From contig PAZI01000015.1 of NCBI GenBank assembly GCA_002715545.1, positions 37,095 through 56,556 of the forward strand: DNA of 19,462 nt. The letters are read 5' to 3'. The notes beneath the pieces were generated by a model. That model was given only the letters and a program-made list of their open reading frames with translations, did not search any database and had not been told where the DNA came from. The position numbers and the translations under genes were made by a program. Origin of the DNA: Methanobacteriota archaeon (GTDB lineage: Archaea > Thermoplasmatota > Poseidoniia > Poseidoniales > SP79). Shown piece by piece: positions 6,883-15,041 of this stretch (positions within the stretch are counted from its first letter, which is position 1; each line of letters begins with the position of its first letter).

Positions 6883-9800
6883 TTCTCTCCCTCAAAGACT
6901 TCCCAATCATCCATGGTTTCATCTCTGAAGTACCATGTTCCATCTTCGTCCTCCCACCATTCAACTCCATCCTCATCGAGAATTATTTCATCATCTTCCT
7001 CGTGTTCAGCATCACGATCGTCTTCTTCGGCATATTCCTCTTCTTCGGCATATTCCTCTTCTATCTCAGGAACAGAATCCGATTTTATTGATTCAATGGC
7101 TTTGGGAGATAAATCCTCATCGTTATCAACACTGGTGGGACGAGATTCACGGGCTTTCTGGGAGCGACGGGCAAGGCGAGCACGCGCATCCCCACCAGAC
7201 TTTTTCTTCACATTCTGGTCAGGGAGGGGAAGGGGAGTCTCGGCTTCCTTTCTCCTCTTGGCTTCTGACAAGGATTGCGATGAACGAACGATGTCCATGT
7301 CATCAAAGTCAACATATGATACACCAAAGTCCGCATCTTCATCTTCATCATAGTCATCCTCTCGATCCAGTGAATTCAGAAGTGCTGAAAGACCGATTAG
7401 GATGAAAAGCAGAACGGCCATCCCCATTCCTGCCACTTTGATTGATTGTGATGCTGAAGTTGAGTTTACTGTGGTCGAAGCATTGATCTGAGACGAGTGA
7501 TTCAATTCACTATTACTGCCATTCAAACTAATGTTAGTATCTTGTACATCTGATGTGTTTGTAGTGGTAGAGTCATTTGTGTCAATAGGGATGGAAGTAT
7601 TCTCTTCCAGAGGTCGGTCGATATCTATTGTCAGATCGATTGATTGTTCAAATGACATCCATCCTATGGACCGGCTTTCAAGAATGAAGTGAATGGGTAA
7701 CGTTGTGATTGATGGATCTGCAGTTACTGTGACTTTCAAAATCAAAGTCATACCTGGATGACCTGGTGAAAGAGGGACGCCGATGGGTAAGGATGAATGA
7801 ACATGTGCGGAAGATGTATCTGCGTTCCAAGAGGGGCTGCCAGAAAAGGTCACGGTAACTGCATTGAGATTGGTGATAGTGCATGCGAGGTCCTGAATGC
7901 TTGATTCGCGTGCAAGTGCACTCACATTGGTATCACATGAAACATGCAAAGCGATCAGTTCTGGTGGGGTGATGTGGACTTGAATCGTGTAATCAATCGT
8001 GCGAGAAACATGGTATGGTCCAGAGATGTCGATGGTGAAGGTGAAGTTGATCCATAGCCCCTTCTCATCTACGATGATGCCAGCCAATGGAGTATCGAGT
8101 TCAAAATCTAAATCGATTGGAGTGCCACGGGCAGGAAGGATGGAGGGAAGGGTTTCAACTGTGAGGGTCCCATCGCTTGCAACTGTCATCATATTGTTTG
8201 TGAGGGTGAATGGGAATGCAATGTCATCAGCATTCTCTAACGTACAGGTAAGACTGTGTTGTGAAGTTTCATCCAGGTGATACGCCGAAGGACGCCATAC
8301 TTCAACTGGGCACGTGAATTCGGGATTTGATATCGATTCAAGCGGGGGTTCAATCAACGTGACAATCAGTGAGGAAGGCAATGTATTCAACCATGTAGGC
8401 GAATTCTTCAGAGATATTGATGCTTGACCACGGGCATTTTCCGGGATGGAGAAGGTGGCTCGGCCCATTGAATCCATACTGGATTGTATCTGTTCGGCAT
8501 TTCCAGCCTCGTCCGTATATGACAAAACGACTGGTTGAGCGAGTAATGCCGATGCTATCTCGGCATCCCGGTCCCCCCTTATCCCAACCACAATGTCTGA
8601 TGTAGTGCTACGAATGAGTTGATGGGGGTTCGTTGAGGCAACGAATAATTCAACATCCAAAGTTCGGTTGAAGTGAACGACTGAGCCGGGAATGAATAGA
8701 GTTCTTCCAGTTATTTCATCTTCAATACCATCCATAAGAATGACGAGACTGAACTCACCGAAGGGAATGGGATTGATAGTAGTAGAAGGGTCGAGTGAGA
8801 CGTCAAGCACGCCCGTCTCGTTGAGAGTTCCTGTCCAGAACACAATCGTACCTACATCTGGGCTTCCAGGAGTGCTTTCCACCCCATTTATCCACGTGAG
8901 AGCTGGGTTAGATGGATCCGGTACTGCTGGAAGAGCCTCTGTGGCTTGACCGGTTGTCACATTATGTATGATTGAGCCCGTTCCATTCTTCAAAAGAAGA
9001 GTCTCACCAGCGTTGTTCAATTTCAGAGTGCCAAGGTCATTCTCAGCAATCAGTGCATAAGAACCCGGTTCAAGAACGAACGGAGTTGAAAGTGCATCGA
9101 AACCGATCCAAGAATTTTCATCGATAGGATGTACCTTTCCACTGATATCTTCTAGCTTCCAATTCTCCAGATTAACTGCCTCAGGACCTGGATTATACAG
9201 TTCCACCCATTCCCCCTTCGGAAACATCACGCCCGTATCTAGGCCCTCTGGATTAGCCATAATCTCATTGATACATACAGAAGTGCATGTCTGCGGCCGA
9301 GCTTCAAGGATACGGATGCTACGATTCAGCCAATGTTCGGTCTCATCAAGCGAAACCTGAACGCGGAGGGTGGGGTGCGATGCTGGAAGTGCAAACGCAT
9401 CCCAAGCATGAATCGATTGTTGGGCACTATTTACAACACTTACAGCGAGAGTACCATTCATCAAATCTGAAATGGTGACAACAGGCCCTGTCCAAGATGG
9501 AGGGAATAAACGATTGTCATTCGTATCATTCGTGACGACCGCAACATAGTATGAATGATCTGCAACAAGGGCAGACGAGGGCGTGATCACCACGCCCGTC
9601 TCATTGAGAACGGCGCTGGTATTGTACAGAGTGAGGTTAACTTGCGTGTCATTCTCGACTGTGCTATGATTGACAGTCATCACCTCTGATAAACTCCAAG
9701 GTGTCGTAGTGAACGCACTGGATGTGTCTGCGACATATACGAAATATGTGTGTGAATCTGAAGCTGTATTCACTTTGAATTGAATATCGATACTATTACC

Positions 9801-12218
9801 GATATCGCGTGGATGATCACGTGCAATCAGTCCTTCGACCAATGGTGGAGGGAATGTATCGGGTTGTTCGGGAGTAGTATAGTTCAGCCAATCCGACCAA
9901 TTCGTTCGCAATCCTTCGAAAACGGTCCTTATCCTCAATGAATAGTTACTCGATGGATCGACATCCAACGTATGACTGAGATTCACATATTCCGAAATGT
10001 AAGTCGAGGTTGTGTTATTCTTCAACACTTGAATCTCAAAATTAGTGAAGAATAATCCTCCTGATGCTGAAAGATTAGTGGTCGTCCATTCAACACTCGT
10101 CTGGTTCCATAGATTGTGAATAAGCACCATCAGGGGTGGCTCAGGTAGGGTGAGAGAAGGGGGTGCACCGAGGACATAACTGATGTGGGGAGTCATAATG
10201 GTAAGATTTCCAGCCTGACCGACGATTATGGGAATTGGAATTGAGAGATTATTTGCTCCGACCTCCATCTCAAGATTCAGCGCTGATGAAAGTGAGCTTG
10301 TGACTCCGGGATTGACGCTTACGTTGAATGCCGCCTCATATGGAATAAAGAGATTAGAGGCATTGATTGTGCCAATTCCTGTTCCAATCGTCATGAATTC
10401 GACACGACTCATGTCGTAACCATATCCTGTGGAAATGCTTGGTGCGCTCTGTATAAGTTGACGGAGTGAAGTGGCATGGCTGCTTCCATTGAACTCAACC
10501 CATAAATTGGTCGTCGTGCCATTTGGCGCGTAAGACATGTCTTTCACATCAGGTATCTGGTCTGAGTCAAGGTCGATACCTAAGAATGCATGATGATTGA
10601 TGTGGATGGCAGGTGTACCTTCGGCAGAGATTGTGACGTGTTCAATACCTCCGTCACCATTGACATCTGCAAAGAGAACTTTTTGTGGGGCCGTATGTGG
10701 TTTCAACTCAGTTGAATTCTTAGAGACCAGGCCAATATTATTCGGAAGATCCCATACTTGTAACTCCCCATCCATGGTCGCAGGATTACCATCTGGAGTG
10801 CCTTTGTTCGGGATGTACATCTGATTGCGGCCAGTATGGTTATGATCATCGATCGTTGCATTTGCAAGATCAAGCCCTGACTGATTGGATGTGGTGAAGG
10901 AATTATCCAACGTGCTGTAAAAGGCAAAACAAGAGGTTGTACCATTGGTTCCATACAGATCATCCCATGGATCTGCATTGATCTTGCCACTGCGTAGGTT
11001 TGTAGCAATTCCATAGATGGGTTGATGTGCAGGATTATTTGACACTTGGATAAAACCGGCTGATGGGTCTACTTCGTAGAACTTGACTAATCGGTAGTTG
11101 TGGTCAGAGACCGCTAGACGGCCACCATTCTGACACGGCTGTCCTGCACAGAAGAAATTTCCGAATGCAATGCCACTGACTCTAGTGCTACCTCCCATCA
11201 GAGAATGGTCGGCTACCGTTTGGGCAACCATGCTGAGTTGATTCGTCGCATTCGACCAATTGTACATGTGAAGGTTAGCTGGTCCTACTCCTGGCCCCGT
11301 AGTTGTAGTTGAGTTGCCAAGTAGAAGTTGCTCTTGGCCATCACCATCATGATCGATTGTGAGCCACGCACTTGCATTCGCTGCTAAGACGCGCTCATCT
11401 ACGATATCCCATGCCGTGCCATTCCACTCGACAACACAGGACATTGAGACCGAGGTATTCAAGCCAATAATCTCTTTTCGGGAATCGCCAGAAAGATTCG
11501 CGGGAATTATCTCGTCGGTTCCATTGCAAATCGGAATCGTTTCAAAGACAAGTGTGCTTGAATTGTGATTAGCAGAAGAATTCAACCATTTAACAGCGCG
11601 TTGCTGCCAATTGTTTGTTCCATTCCAAATAGTAGTATTTGTAACCAAAGCGAGAACATCATCGATTCCATCGCCTGAGATGTCACCCAAGGTTATCCGG
11701 GAGAAATTGGTGATTGGTAATGAAGAGCTGAAACCACTGGTCTGGTAGCTGAAATTCAAAGAGAAATCCGAGGGCTCAGCAGAAGATGGCAACAATACTG
11801 ATGCGCCAATATGAGAGGTAGGCGTGATGTTGACATGTTGATATTCACCGCCGGCGATGAACGTACGTTGAACGCCAAGGCTTCCATAACCAACATCATC
11901 GAAGGCCCATTCCAAGTTGCCATCTTCGCCGATGTCAATCTGAATGGCACCCACATCAGTAGCAGTTCCATTCACCTCGATATTGAATGAGGATTGCTCC
12001 ACAGTCGTGTTTCTGGGGATGGAAACATTCGCCGGAAGATACGTTCCTGCGCCGGGGAAGTTGATATCAATGGTTGTATTTCCATCTTCGAACGTGGTGA
12101 TGGTCCCTGGAGAAGAGGGAGTCCAGGCTGATGTGCTGTTGAAGGGAATTATGCTGAACAATAGAAGAAGAACGAGCAGGGGCGGGCGCCTGCGGCTGAC
12201 AGGGTTCGACTTCGACAT
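6879..12218 (-). CDS. Giant cell-surface glycoprotein: FG-GAP-like, fibronectin-III-like and lamin-tail domains, C-terminal anchor and acidic tail
   Basis: The 1779-residue protein starts with a signal peptide (basic SKSNPVSRRRPP, core LLVLLLLFSIIPF, probable cleavage near STSA-W, residue 31). Residues 31-170 form a beta-rich domain with a DIGEDGNLEW motif (95-104). About 176-560 carries Asp/Gly calcium-type loops as in FG-GAP propellers: GDISGDGIDD (178-187), DHDGDGQ (289-295), ADVNGDGG (517-524) and DLDSDQIPD (549-557). A fibronectin-III-like segment spans about 695-785. A lamin-tail domain spans about 978-1090 (CINEIMANPEG, GEWVELYNPG). Cysteine pairs 1303/1325 and 1428/1446 may form disulfides. 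A membrane helix at about 1596-1615 is followed by a 164-residue highly charged, mostly acidic tail. I count about 61 N-x-S/T sequons, all before the helix. It heads the coupled run with PAC2, membrane and Hsp20-like genes. Its ligand is unknown. Confidence 0.93.
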   Translation of the reverse strand: MSKSNPVSRRRPPLLVLLLLFSIIPFNSTSAWTPSSPGTITTFEDGNTTIDINFPGAGTYLPANVSIPRNTTVEQSSFNIEVNGTATDVGAIQIDIGEDGNLEWAFDDVGYGSLGVQRTFIAGGEYQHVNITPTSHIGASVLLPSSAEPSDFSLNFSYQTSGFSSSLPITNFSRITLGDISGDGIDDVLALVTNTTIWNGTNNWQQRAVKWLNSSANHNSSTLVFETIPICNGTDEIIPANLSGDSRKEIIGLNTSVSMSCVVEWNGTAWDIVDERVLAANASAWLTIDHDGDGQEQLLLGNSTTTTGPGVGPANLHMYNWSNATNQLSMVAQTVADHSLMGGSTRVSGIAFGNFFCAGQPCQNGGRLAVSDHNYRLVKFYEVDPSAGFIQVSNNPAHQPIYGIATNLRSGKINADPWDDLYGTNGTTSCFAFYSTLDNSFTTSNQSGLDLANATIDDHNHTGRNQMYIPNKGTPDGNPATMDGELQVWDLPNNIGLVSKNSTELKPHTAPQKVLFADVNGDGGIEHVTISAEGTPAIHINHHAFLGIDLDSDQIPDVKDMSYAPNGTTTNLWVEFNGSSHATSLRQLIQSAPSISTGYGYDMSRVEFMTIGTGIGTINASNLFIPYEAAFNVSVNPGVTSSLSSALNLEMEVGANNLSIPIPIIVGQAGNLTIMTPHISYVLGAPPSLTLPEPPLMVLIHNLWNQTSVEWTTTNLSASGGLFFTNFEIQVLKNNTTSTYISEYVNLSHTLDVDPSSNYSLRIRTVFEGLRTNWSDWLNYTTPEQPDTFPPPLVEGLIARDHPRDIGNSIDIQFKVNTASDSHTYFVYVADTSSAFTTTPWSLSEVMTVNHSTVENDTQVNLTLYNTSAVLNETGVVITPSSALVADHSYYVAVVTNDTNDNRLFPPSWTGPVVTISDLMNGTLAVSVVNSAQQSIHAWDAFALPASHPTLRVQVSLDETEHWLNRSIRILEARPQTCTSVCINEIMANPEGLDTGVMFPKGEWVELYNPGPEAVNLENWKLEDISGKVHPIDENSWIGFDALSTPFVLEPGSYALIAENDLGTLKLNNAGETLLLKNGTGSIIHNVTTGQATEALPAVPDPSNPALTWINGVESTPGSPDVGTIVFWTGTLNETGVLDVSLDPSTTINPIPFGEFSLVILMDGIEDEITGRTLFIPGSVVHFNRTLDVELFVASTNPHQLIRSTTSDIVVGIRGDRDAEIASALLAQPVVLSYTDEAGNAEQIQSSMDSMGRATFSIPENARGQASISLKNSPTWLNTLPSSLIVTLIEPPLESISNPEFTCPVEVWRPSAYHLDETSQHSLTCTLENADDIAFPFTLTNNMMTVASDGTLTVETLPSILPARGTPIDLDFELDTPLAGIIVDEKGLWINFTFTIDISGPYHVSRTIDYTIQVHITPPELIALHVSCDTNVSALARESSIQDLACTITNLNAVTVTFSGSPSWNADTSSAHVHSSLPIGVPLSPGHPGMTLILKVTVTADPSITTLPIHFILESRSIGWMSFEQSIDLTIDIDRPLEENTSIPIDTNDSTTTNTSDVQDTNISLNGSNSELNHSSQINASTTVNSTSASQSIKVAGMGMAVLLFILIGLSALLNSLDREDDYDEDEDADFGVSYVDFDDMDIVRSSQSLSEAKRRKEAETPLPLPDQNVKKKSGGDARARLARRSQKARESRPTSVDNDEDLSPKAIESIKSDSVPEIEEEYAEEEEYAEEDDRDAEHEEDDEIILDEDGVEWWEDEDGTWYFRDETMDDWEVFEGEK
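7021..7062 (-). repeat. 18-bp tandem repeat in the acidic tail of the surface protein
   Basis: The 42 bases have a perfect 18-base period (cggcatattcctcttctt starts at 7028, and again at 7046 with one base different at the end). On the minus strand it encodes two copies of an EEYAEE-type hexapeptide (residues about 1719-1732). It is a small coding repeat that may vary in copy number between strains. Confidence 0.85.
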
Positions 12219-12235
12219 CGGGATTCAAGCATTCC

Positions 12236-12754
12236 TTGCGAGGTATCGACTTCAAGATAGTGCCATCTCGCCGAAGGTTCTATCCATCCGTTCTCAAGCG
12301 AGAGGGTGTGGACACAGAATTTGTTCGTCTCGACATCGAACACGAAGGCCAGCGGTGGCTAATAGAGGGGGATCTAGACATCGTTCTCAGAAGAATCGAT
12401 GAAGAAATTGAAGAGGATATCCTCGAAGAAATTGCGGAATCAACAAAAACTGAAGAAGTAGGTGGTGCCGCCGGAATCTTCACAGCATTGCTCGAAGAAC
12501 TTGATGTTCTTCGAAGACCGGAACAAGTCCTTCTTGCTATTCATTCACTTCGCTCAGTGGATGCCGAGGTTGAAATCCCCCCACGTGTCATTGAAGGGTT
12601 GTTCAAAGATGCTGGGATGAAGCCACCTGGAAATTTGAGCCTGTATATGAACCGACTCCGAGAACGCCAACTTATCGATGTTCCAGATGTTGAAGGGCAG
12701 AAAAATCGACATGCCTACCTCACGGATGAAGGACGGCGGCACCTTGGCCTCTGA
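12236..12754 (+). CDS. Small winged-helix-like protein, unknown function
   Basis: I do not recognise this protein to family level. It has 172 residues from TTG 12236, or 164 from GTG 12260 (MPSRRRFYPS). The N-terminal third is a short beta-rich segment (FVRLDIEHEGQRWLIEG), the middle a very acidic helix (RRIDEEIEEDILEEIAEST), and the last 75 residues look like a winged helix: helix LLAIHSLRSV, then NLSLYMNRLRERQLID, which resembles a recognition helix, then a wing ending HAYLTDEGRRHLGL. That last phrase is typical of archaeal transcription-factor-like winged helices. It is divergent from the giant surface gene with only 17 bases between the two starts, and its end overlaps the pentapeptide gene. 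It might regulate either, but nothing in the sequence proves this. Confidence 0.75.
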   Translation: MRGIDFKIVPSRRRFYPSVLKREGVDTEFVRLDIEHEGQRWLIEGDLDIVLRRIDEEIEEDILEEIAESTKTEEVGGAAGIFTALLEELDVLRRPEQVLLAIHSLRSVDAEVEIPPRVIEGLFKDAGMKPPGNLSLYMNRLRERQLIDVPDVEGQKNRHAYLTDEGRRHLGL

Positions 12755-13220
12755 AACTTCGGTCGTCGACCTCTCATTTCAGACGCGTATGAAAGAGGAT
12801 TTCAGAAAAGTGGAATGGCCTGGTGCGAATTTACGACGATCGATTCTCGATGGCTGTGATTTCAGAGAATCCATACTTGAAGGAGCAAATCTGACAGGCG
12901 CATCACTCAGAGATGCTGATTTTATGAAAGCTGCATTAGACCGAGCATGTCTTCGTAATATCGATGCCCGTAGAGCAAAATTCGGTCTCGCTAACTTACA
13001 AGGGGCAGATGTGAAAGGTGCAGACCTACGAGGCATTCGTGGCAAATACGCCGTATGGAGGGGAGTAAATTGGTGGGAGGCACGATTATCCGATTCTCTA
13101 CATAAATCCCTCAAGAAAAGATGGCCTCGAGATGAGGCTGAAGCATGGAGATTGAAGCACCTTAACGTGGATGAAGTACTGACAGACGTGGAGTCAGATT
13201 CTGACGATAGTGAAGAATAA
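12726..13220 (+). CDS. Pentapeptide-repeat protein
   Basis: From ATG 12726 the product is 164 residues. Residues 34-103 are fourteen uninterrupted pentapeptides of the A(D/N)LxG type (ANLRR SILDG CDFRE and so on, ending ADVKG ADLRG). Such a run folds as a right-handed quadrilateral beta helix of about 3.5 coils. A tryptophan-rich, basic segment follows (VWRGVNWWEAR, then KSLKKRWPRDEAEAWRLKH) and a very acidic end (DVESDSDDSEE). Known relatives include DNA-mimicking gyrase protectors of the Qnr/MfpA type, but most are of unknown function, so no role is assigned. The start is ambiguous: ATG 12711 or 12726 overlap the preceding gene, and ATG 12789 would not. None has a clear Shine-Dalgarno. The 3' end overlaps the convergent membrane-protein gene by 59 bases. 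Confidence 0.85.
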   Translation: MKDGGTLASETSVVDLSFQTRMKEDFRKVEWPGANLRRSILDGCDFRESILEGANLTGASLRDADFMKAALDRACLRNIDARRAKFGLANLQGADVKGADLRGIRGKYAVWRGVNWWEARLSDSLHKSLKKRWPRDEAEAWRLKHLNVDEVLTDVESDSDDSEE

Positions 13221-13737
13221 TCAGCCATGCAATGAAAAATATCTTGAACATTGATACGAAAATCTGCACATTGAGATTAGAAGTATCTGCCGGGCCGCCT
13301 TGAACATTGACAGCTGAACGTGCAAGTTCTGTGACCCAGCCACCCGTCAGCCAAAGAACGATGCCAAGAGTTGCCTCTAGAAGACCACGTTGATGGCCAT
13401 TGAGAATACGAATACTTCCAAGGAGCATGAATCCCCATGCTAGGAATGATGTCGCTGATTGTAAAACATAGATTCCACGGTCACGAATCTCGGCGTCCCA
13501 AGCTCGATATCCTTCAGCAGTCAGATCAATACCCAATCCAAGTTCAGCCTCGGTGAGAATTCCTTCGATCTGTTCATCACTCGGCTCCATCATATGTACT
13601 GCAGCAGCGGACATGCCATTGGCAAGAGGGACAAAACCAGCAAGAAGAAGGGTCACGGCTGCAAGCACGAGATGGCCTGAAAGACGCGTCACGGGCGGCT
13701 CATCTGTATGGATGGGGGGAGGTACTCTCACAGACAA
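13162..13737 (-). CDS. Integral membrane protein, about four helices, unknown function
   Basis: I do not recognise this protein. From TTG 13737 it has 191 residues; GTG 13731 would remove two and is equally possible, because no ATG occurs before residue 42. Predicted membrane segments are at about 22-40, 92-111, 119-138 and 158-176. The loop between the first and second (about 42-90) is acidic and probably extracytoplasmic (EPSDEQIEGILTEAELGLGIDLTAEG, given here as two parts: EPSDEQIEGILTEAELG then LGIDLTAEG). The C terminus is short and basic (HYRQNLTPRLSVLHPR). It is convergent with the pentapeptide gene and overlaps it by 59 bases. The clean helix pattern favours it over the antisense frame beside it. 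Confidence 0.7.
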   Translation of the reverse strand: MSVRVPPPIHTDEPPVTRLSGHLVLAAVTLLLAGFVPLANGMSAAAVHMMEPSDEQIEGILTEAELGLGIDLTAEGYRAWDAEIRDRGIYVLQSATSFLAWGFMLLGSIRILNGHQRGLLEATLGIVLWLTGGWVTELARSAVNVQGGPADTSNLNVQIFVSMFKIFFIAWLIILHYRQNLTPRLSVLHPR

Positions 13738-13912
13738 GAGAGAAGAGGTGGACGTATCAATTCAATGAATGGATCTGCACCATGCATACAAATGGAAGTC
13801 TATCACACATGTTCCCTGAATATTGAGACCTGTGATAACATTGTGATTAACATCGGCCATATTCATTGGGAGATGGTAGCCGATACCGAATGGTTGAACA
13901 GAGTAGCACTCT

Positions 13913-13918
13913 AGGTGA
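13913..13918 (+). promoter_or_regulatory. Shine-Dalgarno that decides the start of the following gene
   Basis: AGGTGA matches the archaeal anti-Shine-Dalgarno and ends five bases before ATG 13924. It supports ATG 13924 over GTG 13915, which lies inside the motif. Confidence 0.6.
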
Positions 13919-13923
13919 TAGCA

Positions 13924-14394
13924 ATGGTGAATAGGAAGTCTATCCTCATCCCACTCTCCGGAGTGGTATTCATTGTGGGGCTCATATCTACTGTCTACAT
14001 CTCCTTTGCATTTGAGAATGTTTTTGTTGGGAAACAAGGCAACGTGGTCCTTGAAGCGGGACAGAATTATTCGGTTTTTCTCACTGACAGCGACAGCAGT
14101 ACCACGGATGCATGTCCGGGGGTCAACGTAACCATCGATGATGGAAATGAAAACTTGTTAAAAGTGACATGCGAGAATAGAGATGACAAGATTCACTTGG
14201 GTTATGTCCTGCCAAATTCAACTGGTGAATCCACAATTTCCTCAAGTCATGATATCGTGATTGAAAAGTATCCCAAGACTGAAACTCCGGAATTCGCTCT
14301 ATTGATGATTTCAGAGTTGATTTTCTTCCTTGGCTTGATTGGTATTGTCATTGGAGTAACAATGAGTAGGCGCCTCGCTACTGAGAATCAGTAA
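13924..14394 (+). CDS. Two-helix membrane protein with a glycosylatable outer domain, unknown function
   Basis: I do not recognise this 156-residue protein. A membrane helix at about 7-28 follows a short basic start (MVNRKS). A polar domain of about 95 residues follows, with two cysteines (C64, C83) that could form a disulfide and three sequons (NYS 48, NVT 68, NST 98). A second helix sits at about 125-147, and the tail is basic (SRRLATENQ). This predicts both ends inside and the loop outside the cell. The layout fits a small membrane-anchored surface or accessory protein. It stands alone, with 186 bases before it and 86 before the next gene. A good Shine-Dalgarno precedes it. Confidence 0.75.
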   Translation: MVNRKSILIPLSGVVFIVGLISTVYISFAFENVFVGKQGNVVLEAGQNYSVFLTDSDSSTTDACPGVNVTIDDGNENLLKVTCENRDDKIHLGYVLPNSTGESTISSSHDIVIEKYPKTETPEFALLMISELIFFLGLIGIVIGVTMSRRLATENQ

Positions 14395-14480
14395 TTGTTC
14401 ATCTAGTTTGCATCATTGAATGGAAGAATGAGTATGGGTATGCCATAACAGCCTTCAATAAGAGTACACCTGAGAGAACT

Positions 14481-14897
14481 ATGGCATTCGTATCTAAGAG
14501 ACGAATTGACTTTCCTCTGGTCGATCTGGCCAAAATCGTCTACTATCCGCGATTCTGGGACCTCGCTCACAGGTTCTACGAAGAATCGTGGGAGTTCTCC
14601 TGCGATATGCACTACAATACCATCCTATCCAAGTATAATATTGCATTTCCAGTGGTACACAGTGATGCTCGGTTTTTACACCCGGTCACTTATGGCGACA
14701 CCATCCAATGCACATTGACGGTGCCAAGAATCGGTAACACTTCGATTACTTGGCGGTACGAATTCCAAAACCAAGACGGGGTTTTGTGCTGGACCTCTGA
14801 TCAAGTAACAGTGTGTACTGATATGAGAGAGGTGCAGAGCAAAATGGCCGTGCCTGATTGGGTGAAAGAAGGGTTATCCAAACTCGCCCCGAAATAA
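14481..14897 (+). CDS. Hotdog-fold acyl-CoA thioesterase, 4HBT type
   Basis: Members of this family hydrolyse acyl-CoA (or acyl-ACP) thioesters in the cytoplasm. The 138-residue product matches the 4-hydroxybenzoyl-CoA thioesterase subfamily in size and pattern. IDFPLVDLAKIVYYPRFWDLAHRF covers about residues 9-32 (first half IDFPLVDLAKIVYY, second PRFWDLAHRF) and corresponds to the usual D-x-x-G-I-x-Y-x-x-Y segment. D15 is the likely catalytic aspartate, although the usual glycine is K18 here. FPVVHSDARFLHPVTYGDTI (56-75) is the conserved PVV-x-x-x-A-x-F-x-x-P-x-x-YGD strand. The substrate cannot be read from the sequence. It lies 187 bases before nrdB in the same direction, and I see no functional link. 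Confidence 0.85.
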   Translation: MAFVSKRRIDFPLVDLAKIVYYPRFWDLAHRFYEESWEFSCDMHYNTILSKYNIAFPVVHSDARFLHPVTYGDTIQCTLTVPRIGNTSITWRYEFQNQDGVLCWTSDQVTVCTDMREVQSKMAVPDWVKEGLSKLAPK

Positions 14898-15041
14898 AGA
14901 CATGTGATTTGGCATCCATAGAAGATTATTCTGAATGCAACCTCAGACTCCAATCCATGTCTAAATCGATGGTTCAGAAAAGTATCATTTCGAATGGATG
15001 GATTCGTCTGAATATGGGATATTTTGGAGGAGGATTCGTGC

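Noticed and set aside
6913..7405. Ser- and His-rich plus-strand frames
   Set aside because: These are complements of the acidic, low-complexity tail of the surface protein; long open frames are expected there by composition.
11944..12402. 152-codon plus-strand frame across the divergent starts
   Set aside because: It overlaps the signal-peptide end of the surface gene in antisense and the winged-helix-like gene out of frame, and shows no protein-like pattern.
12779..13228. 149-codon minus-strand frame
   Set aside because: It is antisense to the fourteen pentapeptide repeats; the regular repeat register proves that the plus strand is coding.
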